DNA of 32,875 bases from an uncultured Acetobacteraceae bacterium (GTDB taxonomy: Bacteria; Pseudomonadota; Alphaproteobacteria; Acetobacterales; Acetobacteraceae): the NCBI GenBank assembly GCA_937902425.1, contig CALFNB010000507.1:1-32875 (forward strand). The letters are read 5' to 3'. Under the pieces are notes generated by a model, which was given only the letters and a program-made list of their open reading frames with translations, was not told the DNA's origin and ran no database searches. The position numbers and the translations under genes were made by a program. Positions 1-8,767 of the stretch are shown piece after piece. The first letter of the stretch is position 1. Each line of letters begins with the position of its first letter.

Positions 1-1
1 G

Positions 2-151
2 GTGCAGCATGTGCTGCATCGGCCGGCGTTGCTCAGCGCGTGTCCCGCGGGTGACCCGCGCACCAGCCGGATCGTGTTCATCACGCAGGACCTGCCGCGC
101 GCGGTGATCGAGGAAGGCATGCGCGCGTTCGAGGCCGCCGCGGAGGGTTAA
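2..151 (+). CDS. G3E/CobW-type GTPase, C-terminal end (partial)
   Basis: Only the last 49 codons are inside the window; the frame is open from base 2 to a TAA stop. The tail reads HVLHRPALL, then a short charged stretch with DPRTSRIVFITQDL, then an alanine-rich end. This pattern (a 'VQHVxHxP' strand, then 'RxxRIVFIxxDL') is typical of the CobW C-terminal domain of G3E metal-chaperone GTPases such as the zinc-linked YciC/YeiR/YjiA group. In that family the N-terminal part binds GTP and this domain helps deliver metal. No GTPase motif is visible here, so the subgroup and metal are unknown. The gene converges on the exported protein that ends 36 bp downstream. The family call rests on a short segment. 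Confidence 0.6.
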   Translation: MQHVLHRPALLSACPAGDPRTSRIVFITQDLPRAVIEEGMRAFEAAAEG

Positions 152-186
152 GGTCGCTCGGGCGCCGCGGAAGCGAATTGGTTCAC

Positions 187-1827
187 TCAATGTTTCATCG
201 CGCCGCTTACGTCGAGACGGTGCCACACGATTAATTTTGGCGAGTCTGGGACGCCCATCGGTATCAATGTTTCCAGCATATCAACCCAGGTCCGCCCGTC
301 CGGCCCGCGAAATACCGTTGGAGCGGCAGCGGGAAACCGCGCGCTCAGGGCGAATTCCGGTGTCTTCCGCTCGATCGACGCCCGAACGAACTGAGAAATC
401 GGCAGAGGTGCTCCGCTCGGAATGCCATCCCAAAGCGGCACCAGAACCGCGTCGAAGCCGGCCCATCGCTCGCCATTGAAGACGTCGTAAAAGACCGTCG
501 CGAGCGCCCGTTCGCCGTCCAGCGTGAGCGACGGCGCGAATGAGAATTTAATTCCGCGCGCGGCATCGGGTGGAAACAGCGGCACTGGTTGGCGCCAATC
601 TCCGCCGGCCGGCCGCCAGGCGTAATTCGCCTGATCGTTTCCGTAGATATGGGACGCGGCAGTGCCATGCCACGTCAGATGAATACCGCGCGCACGGTCA
701 ACGCTTACCCTGGCCCAGTCGGCGAGCACGTCCTGCCGCGGGAAGGGCTCGCCCCAGATCGGGAACTCCGCCAGTGCGTCGCTCGCACTGCTCCAGAGTC
801 CGTCCGGGGTTCGTTGAACAATCCGCAGTTGCCAGTAACCGCCGGAACCCTCATTCTTGCTGGTGTCTTTCGGATCTCTGATCATGCTGCTGAAGGCGAT
901 CGTCACGATCCCCGCCGAATCAAGCGCCAGCGAGGCGGTTTTCAGCCTATGCCCCGGCGGGATGGGTATTGGCTCCGTTCTCCAGCTTTGGCCGCCGTCG
1001 AATGAAAACGCATAGACGCCGGACGGTGTGACGATGTGAACCCGCTTCTCGTCCGTGGCGATCGATGGGCCGATATCGCGCCCGTCGCTCTTCGCGCCGG
1101 TGTCGCGCGGCGGGCCCCATGCATAGCCGGATCGATCCAGAGTGAGCCGCCGGGTCCAGGCCTTGCCGCCACCCTGCCACACGACATCGACCGTGTTCCC
1201 GTTGACCGCGAGCCCGGGGTAGGCGTTCCAGTCCGCCGGCGTGCCGATCACGAGGGGCATCGGCGGAGTTTCAAATCGCGCGGTGCCATCGTCGCCGATG
1301 ACGCCTCGCCGGTAGACCGCTCCGGTCACGCCCCCCGAGCGTCCGGCATCGACCCATACCATATGAACGCGGCCGTTCCCGTCGCGGGCGATATGAACGG
1401 CGTTGTTGCCCGCGGTCGCGTTCTCGTCACCCGACACGCCGACCTGGGTCATACCATTGGGAAGAACGAACACTGTCGCGGCGCGGGTGGCCGCCGGAGT
1501 TCCGGTTCCGGGCTCGCCATTCCAGGCACTCCAGGTCACGCGCGCGGCGCCGGCTCCGAGATTGCGGTGCAGATCCGTGGTGATATGCCGTTGCCCACTG
1601 GTGGCCGACGTCAACAAATCACGGAGCGGCGGATCGGTTGGGGCCAGTTCGGTGACGCCGGCGGGAAGTTCGACCGCCATCAGGTCCGGCAAGACGATTT
1701 GTGCCTGCTGCGCCTGTTGTGCCTGCTGCGCCCAGGCGGCAGCGGGCGACGCGAGCAACGCCAGGGACAGGCCGCATAACCACATTCCACAGACTGACAA
1801 CATTCGTCCGGCCGACACTCGGGACAT
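187..1827 (-). CDS. Exported sialidase/BNR-fold protein of unknown substrate
   Basis: A 546-residue secreted protein. Residues 1-33 form a Sec signal peptide (hydrophobic core LCGLSLALLA, likely cleavage after AWA), followed by a QAQQAQQAQ spacer. The mature part is rich in short beta-strand motifs with HxxW/VHMVWVD and VDVVWQGGG patterns, and it has one clear Asp-box (SFDGGQSW, around residue 276). Both are typical of six-bladed sialidase-like beta-propellers. I cannot identify the catalytic arginine triad of true sialidases, so enzymatic activity is not claimed. The ATG start is chosen because GGAG lies 10 nt upstream. A TTG 45 nt further upstream is in frame but would overlap the preceding gene. 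The start lies 22 nt after the stop of the O-antigen-ligase-like gene, so the two are probably co-transcribed and may act on the same extracellular glycan. Confidence 0.72.
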   Translation of the reverse strand: MSRVSAGRMLSVCGMWLCGLSLALLASPAAAWAQQAQQAQQAQIVLPDLMAVELPAGVTELAPTDPPLRDLLTSATSGQRHITTDLHRNLGAGAARVTWSAWNGEPGTGTPAATRAATVFVLPNGMTQVGVSGDENATAGNNAVHIARDGNGRVHMVWVDAGRSGGVTGAVYRRGVIGDDGTARFETPPMPLVIGTPADWNAYPGLAVNGNTVDVVWQGGGKAWTRRLTLDRSGYAWGPPRDTGAKSDGRDIGPSIATDEKRVHIVTPSGVYAFSFDGGQSWRTEPIPIPPGHRLKTASLALDSAGIVTIAFSSMIRDPKDTSKNEGSGGYWQLRIVQRTPDGLWSSASDALAEFPIWGEPFPRQDVLADWARVSVDRARGIHLTWHGTAASHIYGNDQANYAWRPAGGDWRQPVPLFPPDAARGIKFSFAPSLTLDGERALATVFYDVFNGERWAGFDAVLVPLWDGIPSGAPLPISQFVRASIERKTPEFALSARFPAAAPTVFRGPDGRTWVDMLETLIPMGVPDSPKLIVWHRLDVSGAMKH

Positions 1828-1849
1828 CAATCCAGCACTCCGTCGCCCA

Positions 1850-3802
1850 TCAATAACGTTCGATCTCGCCAATCGGTGTTCCCACGGTCGGCACCGGCGA
1901 CCATTCCGCGACAGCCGCCGGCATTCGCGGGTCGCGAATCCGCGCCTGATGTTTTCGCTCCCATGATATCAGTCCGCCCATGCATACCAGCAGGAATACC
2001 GTCGCCAGCCTCGGTGCCTCGAAAAGGTTATCGAACAGTCCGGAGATCAGGAATGAAATGATCGACCCGATCAACGCGGCGCCCATCGCATCGCCCAGGC
2101 GGACCGATCGCGCGGCACCGCGGGCCGCGCCGACGCATAACACCAGAAAGCTGAACGAGCCGAGTAATCCGGTTTCAAAGAGCAGCATCAGATAAAGGTT
2201 TTTCATTCTCCAAACCAAATGGTCGTCGTTTGAGAACCCCCAGCGGCCCATTCCTTCCCGGAAATCTCCGTTGGCCAGGATTTCCCGGCCCTTTGCATCC
2301 GTCAGGCTCAGGCCATTGAATGCGATGGTCGTTCCGGGTGTCGCGTTGAACAACGACAGCTCCATCGGCCGCGCGGGAAGGCCATGCACTGCCTTCACGC
2401 CAAGGCCATCCGTGGAGACAACGATCGAAACCGCCTCCCAGGTTCCGGGCGCGTGAGATGTCACGGTTTGGCCGCGACAATTGTCGGAATAAAGCAGGAT
2501 CTTTTCACAAATGGAGATGCCCGCGGTTGCATCCGCCGACGACGCACGCCAGCGAAACTCCAACCGAAGCGGCCCTGACGGACGGAAGAAAATCTTCTGC
2601 CCGATGTATAAGGGCGACATCGAGGTCATCGTGAGATACCGGTTTTCGCCATTTCCCACGAGCCGGAAATCGCCAGGCTTATCGCCGACAGCTTTCGCCA
2701 AATTCAGCCGCGGGTAGGTCCCAAGCCCCATGCCAACGGCGAAGTGCCAAATACCGCCGTCGTGCAAGGCCCAGCCATTTCGCCAGTTGAGTTCCCTCGT
2801 GACCAGGTCGGATGATGAATGTCCGAAACGTTCCCGCATGTAACCGGACGAGGCCGCCATGAGAAGCCCGCCCCCGACCGGGATGACGAGCAGCACTGGC
2901 ACGAGCCATCCGGTACGCCCTGGTGAGCCACCTGGGCGAAGTGCCAGCCATGCGAAAAGCGCTGTCAACAGCGAGGCGAATCCGGCGGCGTAAGCGGTCC
3001 TCGCGAAGGTCACGACCAGGGCGTAAGTGGCCACCGAGGCCAGTGCCAACAGCACCACACGCGTATACCACCGGCGGGATGTCAGCGCGGCGCCCAAAAG
3101 GAATGGCACCGCCATCGCGATGTACGCGCCAATGTGGCCCCCGCCGATATGCATGCTATAGAACGCCGCGGTGACCCGGTAGTCGGAGGCAAAGTCGAGC
3201 ACCCCGGGAAACGCCGCGCGCTCGGCGATGGTCTCCAACGCGACGGCGCTCACGCCCGCGACCATGCCCCAGCCAAGCCACTCCGCCATGTCGCCATGCT
3301 GACGTTGACGGTGCCGCATGAACGGCAGCAGGGCCAACGCTTCGGCGAGCGGTTTGATCAGGCGTAGCGCGTTGTCGGGACGCAAATAGGGGTTGTCGGA
3401 GAGGGGACCGCCCTGGGTCACGGTCAGAACCCCGATTATCGCGCTGATTCCGAACGACGCGATGAGAAACAGCAGGACCGCGGCGGCTCGCCCGCGCGGA
3501 AACAGATCGGGCCATGAGGGTGGGTCGCGCCAAAGCAGGACGCCGATCGACGTCAGAACGACAAGATCGGATTCGCCGATCATCGTCCAGCCCGTCAAGA
3601 TCCCCAGATCGAGCGCGGGCAGCGTCGCGGGTACAACGACCAGGAACAGCGCCGGCCAGCGCCAGAGCGCGGCGGCATAGCATATCAGCGCCGCGGCCAG
3701 AGGCCAGATCGGGATCGGATAATACCGGCCCGCCCAGATGGCGAGCGTGAAACACGCAAGCGCCGACAGCCGGGGAAAGATCAGCCGGATAGCGCCGGGC
3801 AT
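1850..3802 (-). CDS. O-antigen ligase/Wzy-like membrane protein with inserted periplasmic domain
   Basis: A 650-residue polytopic inner-membrane protein. Roughly ten hydrophobic segments lie in residues 1-325, with more from 535 to 615. The SSDLVTRELNWRNGW segment (330-344) and the NLYLMLLFETGLLG segment (535-548) match the large periplasmic loop and following helix of the O-antigen ligase/polymerase (WaaL/Wzy, PF04932) superfamily, which joins or polymerises lipid-linked glycans. Between them sits an extra region of about 160 residues (about 370-532) that is soluble and beta-rich. It ends in NGDFREGMGRWGFSND, resembling the opening strand of carbohydrate-binding jelly-roll modules. The ATG start has GAAGG 7 nt upstream. 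The gene is followed closely by the sialidase-fold gene and preceded by a VanZ-type gene, suggesting a glycan assembly set. Ligase versus polymerase cannot be decided here. Confidence 0.75.
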   Translation of the reverse strand: MPGAIRLIFPRLSALACFTLAIWAGRYYPIPIWPLAAALICYAAALWRWPALFLVVVPATLPALDLGILTGWTMIGESDLVVLTSIGVLLWRDPPSWPDLFPRGRAAAVLLFLIASFGISAIIGVLTVTQGGPLSDNPYLRPDNALRLIKPLAEALALLPFMRHRQRQHGDMAEWLGWGMVAGVSAVALETIAERAAFPGVLDFASDYRVTAAFYSMHIGGGHIGAYIAMAVPFLLGAALTSRRWYTRVVLLALASVATYALVVTFARTAYAAGFASLLTALFAWLALRPGGSPGRTGWLVPVLLVIPVGGGLLMAASSGYMRERFGHSSSDLVTRELNWRNGWALHDGGIWHFAVGMGLGTYPRLNLAKAVGDKPGDFRLVGNGENRYLTMTSMSPLYIGQKIFFRPSGPLRLEFRWRASSADATAGISICEKILLYSDNCRGQTVTSHAPGTWEAVSIVVSTDGLGVKAVHGLPARPMELSLFNATPGTTIAFNGLSLTDAKGREILANGDFREGMGRWGFSNDDHLVWRMKNLYLMLLFETGLLGSFSFLVLCVGAARGAARSVRLGDAMGAALIGSIISFLISGLFDNLFEAPRLATVFLLVCMGGLISWERKHQARIRDPRMPAAVAEWSPVPTVGTPIGEIERY

Positions 3803-3965
3803 CGGTCAGCCTTCAATCATTTGAAAGCCGGAGTGGGTTCCGATCTGGGCGGATCGCCGCCGATCGTCCCTCTGGCGTCCGCGGGCAATGCCGTCGAAGC
3901 GGCATCCCCTTGTGTCGGGCTTTAAGGCGGATCGGGGTCGTTCGCGCGAGACTGCGATTTGGCAC

Positions 3966-5408
3966 TCAATATTCCTCTACGTCCCCGATCGCTTCGTTCT
4001 GAACGTGCCGCCCCGTCGGTGGGTTCACGCGGTCGCGCCAATTGTCGTCGCCGTGGCCCATCGCACCCGAGGATGGGGGAAGCGGCACCGCGAGGCTCGT
4101 CGCCACCGTTCCAACCATGCGCCACACCGAAGGCATCGCCTTCGCGGCGGCCCAGGCAGTAGTCCCCGCGAGTGGCACGGCGTTAACGTCAGGTACCAAT
4201 CCTGGGCGTAAGAACCGGCCCGCCTCCACGATCGCCGACAGCAATGCCGCGAGAACAAAAGCCGCTGCCTTGCCACCCTCACGCTTCGCGCGCAGCCAGA
4301 TCATGACGCCGATCGGCGCATACAAGGCGGCATGGCCGATGAGGTTCTTCGCCGCCTGCGGTTTAGTAACAATATAGTAATTATATAATGGAATCAGTCC
4401 GTAGATGTAGAAAGCATCCGCCGCCTCCGATGGCGTGGTCCAGTCGAACGAGAGCAGACCGTTCACGGCGGCCACCATCACCAGATAAACCGGCACCGCC
4501 CCTGGAACGAGCCGTGCCATGTCCTGTCTGATCTGGTTCGGACTTCGCCGCGTCAGGCAGTGCATCGTCCAGGCGCCGAGCGTGATCCCGGCGGTGCGAA
4601 AGCCAACGGCGGCCAACGACGGGGACCCGCTCAGCAACAGGCACGTCGCGGCGTAAACGCCGGCCATGGCACAAAACCCGATCCATGTCGCGTCGCCCGT
4701 GGTGCGTCCCACGTAAACCCGCCCACGTTCCACGATTGTCAGCATCGCCCCAACGGGCGCCATGGCCAGGATGCCGCCCAGGATCACCACGACCCGCACT
4801 ACCAACGGACGTCCCTCGCCGCTGATCGCGGTAAATGAGTCCGGCAAACGGTCGAGTTGCGCGAGGAAGTCATCCGCGCTCAACGCGAAGTCGAGCGGCA
4901 TCAGCAAAAACACGATCAGTGCCGCGGTATAAATCCGCAGCATCAGCCTCAGGCTCTCCAATCCGTCCATGCTGGTTTGAAGCCGCGCGAGCGGCTTCTG
5001 AAGCACGCCAAACAGCAGAATTCCAACCGCCGTCCCAAGACCTTGGGCGATGATGTAGTTGAGGGTCACCGTCCGCGGCGGGAAAAACAACTGCGCGTAT
5101 TTAACCGCCAGAATGCACACCAAGCACAGGAGTGCGGCGCAAACCATCGACCACATCGAAGCGCGCGTACGTGGGGATAGCAGCCCCGTCACTAAAAACC
5201 CGAACGGTACCAACATCAGTGCGTTGCCCATCCAGTCGGAGCGCTGGTCGGAGCCGTTTTCCACATAGGGAACGTGAATCAACCGGGACAGCGCCTCAGA
5301 TGGATCGATCGGGACGAAATTCAGCGCGGCAACGCCGATGAACGTGCTCGCGTAAGCCATCAACAAGGCATAGAAAACGGCCGCGAGGGCGTAGCGGGAG
5401 CGGGACAC
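3966..5408 (-). CDS. VanZ-family membrane protein with two VanZ-like halves
   Basis: A 480-residue integral membrane protein with about ten hydrophobic segments. The N-terminal half carries a VanZ-like pattern: DWMGNALMLVPFGFLV (58-73), then AQLFFPPRTVTLNYIIAQGLG (105-125). A second, weaker VanZ-like pattern recurs near the C-terminus: NLIGHAALYAPIGVMIWL (355-372), then IVEAGRFLRPGLVPDVN (393-409). VanZ proteins are small membrane proteins tied to glycopeptide resistance and to exopolysaccharide or exosortase systems; their activity is poorly defined. The start is GTG, 8 nt after the acyl-CoA synthetase stop, with an AGG overlapping that stop codon, so translation is probably coupled. About 160 bp separate it from the O-antigen-ligase-like gene downstream; I see no gene there. 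The C-terminal 60 residues are hydrophilic and look unstructured. Confidence 0.75.
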   Translation of the reverse strand: MSRSRYALAAVFYALLMAYASTFIGVAALNFVPIDPSEALSRLIHVPYVENGSDQRSDWMGNALMLVPFGFLVTGLLSPRTRASMWSMVCAALLCLVCILAVKYAQLFFPPRTVTLNYIIAQGLGTAVGILLFGVLQKPLARLQTSMDGLESLRLMLRIYTAALIVFLLMPLDFALSADDFLAQLDRLPDSFTAISGEGRPLVVRVVVILGGILAMAPVGAMLTIVERGRVYVGRTTGDATWIGFCAMAGVYAATCLLLSGSPSLAAVGFRTAGITLGAWTMHCLTRRSPNQIRQDMARLVPGAVPVYLVMVAAVNGLLSFDWTTPSEAADAFYIYGLIPLYNYYIVTKPQAAKNLIGHAALYAPIGVMIWLRAKREGGKAAAFVLAALLSAIVEAGRFLRPGLVPDVNAVPLAGTTAWAAAKAMPSVWRMVGTVATSLAVPLPPSSGAMGHGDDNWRDRVNPPTGRHVQNEAIGDVEEY

Positions 5409-5416
5409 GGACGGAC

Positions 5417-7108
5417 CTAAGTCTGCCGCAGTTCCGGAAAGTCCTCTTCGCGGAATTCGTTTGCGTCGCGCGTGCCCGCCGCTGCCCGGTCCTCCTCGGC
5501 GCGGCGCAGTTCGACCCGGCGGATCTTGCCGGAGATGGTCTTCGGCAAATCGGCGAATTCCAGCCGCCGGACTCGTTTAAATGGAGCCAGCCGTCCACGC
5601 ATGTGCTGGAAGATCGACAGCGCCGTGGCCCGGTCGGGCACGGCGCCGCCAACCAGCGATACGTAGGCCTTGGGGATCGCGAGCCGCATCGGATCCGGCG
5701 CGGGCACAACCGCGGCCTCGGCGACCGACGGGTGCTCGATCAGGATGCTTTCGAGTTCGAACGGACTGATGCGGTAGTCGGAGGCTTTGAAAATATCATC
5801 GGCGCGCCCGACGTACGTCAGATAGCCGTCGGCATCGCGCGAGGCGACATCGCCGGTATGATAAACCGCGCCGGTCAGGCCGGCGATCGTGCCGTCGTCC
5901 TGCTGGTAGCCGCGCATCAGACCGGCGGGCGCGGGATCGAGCGCGATGGACACCTGGCCCTCGTCGGCGTCCTTGTCCTCGGTATCGACGAGGCGGATGC
6001 GATAGCCGGGCGCCGGACGGCCCATGGAACCGGATTTCACGGGCTGACCCGGCGAGTTGCCGATCTGCGCGGTGGTTTCGGTCTGGCCGTAGAAATCGCG
6101 GATCGTCAGACCCCAGGCGGCCCGCACCTGATCGATGACCTCGGGGTTCAGCGGTTCGCCGGCGGCGAGCACCTCGCGCAGGCTGTGCTTCACCGCTTTC
6201 AGGTCCTCCTGGATCAGCATGCGCCAGACCGTCGGCGGGGCGCAGAGCGAGGTGACCTTGTTGGCGGCGATCACGTTGAGCACGTCGCGCGCGTTGAACC
6301 GCGGCTGGTTGGCGATGAACACCGTCGCGCCGGCATTCCACGGCGTGAAGAAACAACTCCACGCGTGCTTCGCCCAACCGGGCGAGGAGATGTTCAGATG
6401 CACGTCGCCCGGCAGCAGACCGAGCACGAACATCGTCGAGAGACTGCCGATCGGATAGGACCGATGCGAATGCAGCACGAGCTTCGGCTGCGCGGTCGTG
6501 CCGGAAGTGAAATAGAGTAGCATCGGATCGTCGGCGTTGGTTTCGCCATCCGGCGTGAACGCGATGGGTGCTTTCAGAAGATCGTCGTAACGTTGCCAAC
6601 CCGAAGGCGCGTCACCGACCGCGATCCGTGTCAGGTCCTGTTTGAATTCGGCGAATTTCGCGGTGTCGGCGGCGGCGGCGATGACATGGCGCGCGCGGCC
6701 GCGTTCAAATCGGTCGGCGAGATCGACCGGCGTCAACAGAGTCGTTGCCGGGATGATCACGGCGCCGAGCTTCATGGCCGCCAGCATCACCTCCCACAGC
6801 GGGAGCACGTTGCCGAGCATCAACAACACGCGGTCGCCGCGCTTCACGCCAAGCGCGCGCAGTCCGTTGGCGACGCGGTTGGAACGTTCCGACAGTTTGG
6901 CGAAGGTGACGGATGCGGCGCCCTCGCCGACGATGGTCAGCGCGGGCCGGTTGGCGCTGTCGCCGCGGGCCAGTTCGGCGTCGAACCAATCCAAAGCCCA
7001 GTTGAAGTGGGTTGGATCGGGCCAGCGGAAGTCGCGGTAGGCGGTGGCGTAGTCGGTGCGATGCGCCACCAGGAAATCACGCGCCGTTTTGAATGTGTCC
7101 GACGCCAT
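5417..7108 (-). CDS. Acyl-CoA synthetase (AMP-forming, ANL superfamily)
   Basis: A 563-residue adenylate-forming enzyme that activates a carboxylic acid with ATP and then transfers it to CoA. Visible motifs in order: phosphate-binding loop YFTSGTTAQPK (199-209), SSPGWAKHAW (241-250), YGQTETT (340-346), YHTGD (416-420), hinge GRADD (434-438) and PKTISGKIRR (522-531) with the adenylation lysine at 528. Length and motif style fit the acetyl-/medium-chain acyl-CoA synthetase branch rather than benzoate or fatty-acid types. The P-loop has alanine where the family usually has glycine (TSGTTA, not TSGTTG). A GGAGG motif lies 8-9 nt before the ATG, and the start is 18 nt after the dehydrogenase stop. 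With the neighbouring dehydrogenase and DUF3237 protein it probably belongs to a branched-chain or other organic-acid catabolic operon; the substrate is unknown. Confidence 0.9.
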   Translation of the reverse strand: MASDTFKTARDFLVAHRTDYATAYRDFRWPDPTHFNWALDWFDAELARGDSANRPALTIVGEGAASVTFAKLSERSNRVANGLRALGVKRGDRVLLMLGNVLPLWEVMLAAMKLGAVIIPATTLLTPVDLADRFERGRARHVIAAAADTAKFAEFKQDLTRIAVGDAPSGWQRYDDLLKAPIAFTPDGETNADDPMLLYFTSGTTAQPKLVLHSHRSYPIGSLSTMFVLGLLPGDVHLNISSPGWAKHAWSCFFTPWNAGATVFIANQPRFNARDVLNVIAANKVTSLCAPPTVWRMLIQEDLKAVKHSLREVLAAGEPLNPEVIDQVRAAWGLTIRDFYGQTETTAQIGNSPGQPVKSGSMGRPAPGYRIRLVDTEDKDADEGQVSIALDPAPAGLMRGYQQDDGTIAGLTGAVYHTGDVASRDADGYLTYVGRADDIFKASDYRISPFELESILIEHPSVAEAAVVPAPDPMRLAIPKAYVSLVGGAVPDRATALSIFQHMRGRLAPFKRVRRLEFADLPKTISGKIRRVELRRAEEDRAAAGTRDANEFREEDFPELRQT

Positions 7109-7126
7109 GGCCTGGTCCCTCCGTTA

Positions 7127-8035
7127 TCAGCGCTTCTGCCCCGCCAACCAGCGGAACACGACCGAGAAGTCCTTGGTCGCATCCCCGGCCTGCATCGCTT
7201 TTTCATAGAACGTGAGGGCCAACGCGGCGAGCGGAGTTGGTGAACCGGTCGCCTCGGCCGCCGCCTGCGACAGTTTCACGTCCTTGACCATGAGTTGGGT
7301 CATGAACCCCGGCGCGTAATCCCGATTGGATGGTGCCGCCGGCGCGGGCCCAGGCGCTGGGCAGTACTGGGACAAGGCCCATGAGTTGGAGGTGGCGGTG
7401 GAGCAAATCTCGTGCAGTTTGTTCCAGTCCAGACCAAGCTTTCGCGCCAGAAGGAAGCCTTCCGACACGCCAACCATGTTGATGGCCAGCATCATGTTGT
7501 TGCAGATCTTCACCGCCTGGCCGGCGCCCGGTCCGCCGGCGTGGAAGATGTTTTTGCCCATTGCCTCCAGGATCGGCTTGCCGCGAGCGAAGGCATCCTC
7601 GGCGCCGCCGACCATGAAGGTCAGCGTGCCGTTTTGCGCGCCGATGGTGCCGCCGGAGACCGGGGCGTCGAGCATGGCGAGGCCAGCCGCCTCGGCCGCC
7701 GCGGTTACCACGCGGGCGCTTTCCACGTCGATGGTGGAACAATCGATCAGCAGCGGCCCGCGGGATTTCACCGCCTCGATCAGGCCACCCTGGTGGAGCC
7801 AGACATCGCGGACGTGTTCTCCGGCGGGGAGCATGGTGATGACGACATCGGCGTCTTTCGCGGCGTCCGCGGCGCTGGACGCGAGCTTGCCTCCGGCGGC
7901 GATCAGCGCCTGAAGCGCGGCCGGAACGATATCATACCCGGTGACGGTGTGGCCGGCTTTGACGAGGTTGGCGGCCATGGGCGCGCCCATGTTGCCGAGA
8001 CCGATGAAAGCGATTGTTGCCCGGGGGGATGTCAT
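7127..8035 (-). CDS. mmsB: 3-hydroxyisobutyrate dehydrogenase (HIBADH-type beta-hydroxyacid dehydrogenase)
   Basis: A 302-residue NAD-dependent dehydrogenase, probably oxidising 3-hydroxyisobutyrate to methylmalonate semialdehyde in valine breakdown. The Rossmann motif GLGNMGAPMAANL is at 12-24. The substrate-binding motif DAPVSGGTIGAQNGTL (123-138) is standard for the family, and the catalytic lysine is K176 within GAGQAVKICNNMML. Length is normal for the family (about 295-300). The ATG lies one base after the TGA of the DUF3237 gene, so translation is almost certainly coupled. The related enzymes tartronate semialdehyde reductase and other beta-hydroxyacid dehydrogenases share these motifs, so the substrate is inferred; the symbol is used in the family sense. 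A second, more distant member of the family lies at 19.4-20.3 kb. Confidence 0.88.
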   Translation of the reverse strand: MTSPRATIAFIGLGNMGAPMAANLVKAGHTVTGYDIVPAALQALIAAGGKLASSAADAAKDADVVITMLPAGEHVRDVWLHQGGLIEAVKSRGPLLIDCSTIDVESARVVTAAAEAAGLAMLDAPVSGGTIGAQNGTLTFMVGGAEDAFARGKPILEAMGKNIFHAGGPGAGQAVKICNNMMLAINMVGVSEGFLLARKLGLDWNKLHEICSTATSNSWALSQYCPAPGPAPAAPSNRDYAPGFMTQLMVKDVKLSQAAAEATGSPTPLAALALTFYEKAMQAGDATKDFSVVFRWLAGQKR

Positions 8036-8036
8036 G

Positions 8037-8495
8037 TCAGAGCACCTCGAAGATTTCGTAGACGGGGCCGCCGGGCGGGCGGCTGCCCGTGCCGATGGCT
8101 ATGATCCGGTTGAGCCAGTCGTATTTTGGCGCGGCGGTTTCGAACGCGACCGTGGTGCGGAAGTAATACTCGGACGGGTCAACGAATACGCCGGAGTTGA
8201 CCCGTTCCATCACCGCATCTGGGCCATGCCGCATCCCGCGATAGGTCATGCCGACCGCTGCACCGTCATCGGTTTCCAGCACGATCCGCACGTCCAGCGT
8301 GGTCGAGCCGTCGGGCCGGCCGATGACCCAGTCGGCGCCGCCGGGCAGCACGATGCCTTTGAGTTTCGGCCCCTGAAACTTGCCGCCGGCGACGAGGCCG
8401 ACGCGGCGGTTGCCGTTCGGGGTGGCGCCGATCGGCTGCATGCCGGCCACGGACAGCGTGAGGGTCATGAGATGGGTGGTGCGGATCTCGGCCAT
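8037..8495 (-). CDS. DUF3237 family protein
   Basis: A 152-residue cytoplasmic protein. The motif set fits DUF3237 (UPF0311): a start reading MAEIRTTHLMTLTLSV, a GGKFQGPKLKGIVLPGGADW segment, TLDVRIVLETDDG, and a PSEYYFRTTVAFETAAPKYDWLN stretch near the end. Members are small beta-barrel proteins of unknown function that recur beside catabolic dehydrogenases and CoA enzymes. The ATG chosen has GAAGG about 9 nt upstream; the open frame extends further upstream but without family-like sequence. It is the first gene of the tight leftward set DUF3237-mmsB-acyl-CoA synthetase-VanZ and is divergent from the methyltransferase gene. The 270-bp gap between them must hold both promoters; I could not assign them. 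Confidence 0.82.
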   Translation of the reverse strand: MAEIRTTHLMTLTLSVAGMQPIGATPNGNRRVGLVAGGKFQGPKLKGIVLPGGADWVIGRPDGSTTLDVRIVLETDDGAAVGMTYRGMRHGPDAVMERVNSGVFVDPSEYYFRTTVAFETAAPKYDWLNRIIAIGTGSRPPGGPVYEIFEVL

Positions 8496-8767
8496 GGGGG
8501 GTTGCCCTTCGGTTGTTGGGGGCTTTGTGCCGGGTCTGGGCGTTGGCGGCAACCGGGAGGGGTCGCGGCAAATCGAAGGCTGGCTCTGAAAAACGTTCTC
8601 TGGCAGTATCGCTGACCGATGCGGATTGTCAGACGTTCCAAGAGAGTTGCGATAGCCGCGGCATCCGCCGCCAGAACGCGGCGACCGCCAAGGGCGGGCT
8701 CGATATTGATCCGCGATTGATAATTTTGACTGGTTACCCCAGGCCAATTTGGCGGAGCTTTACTGGT

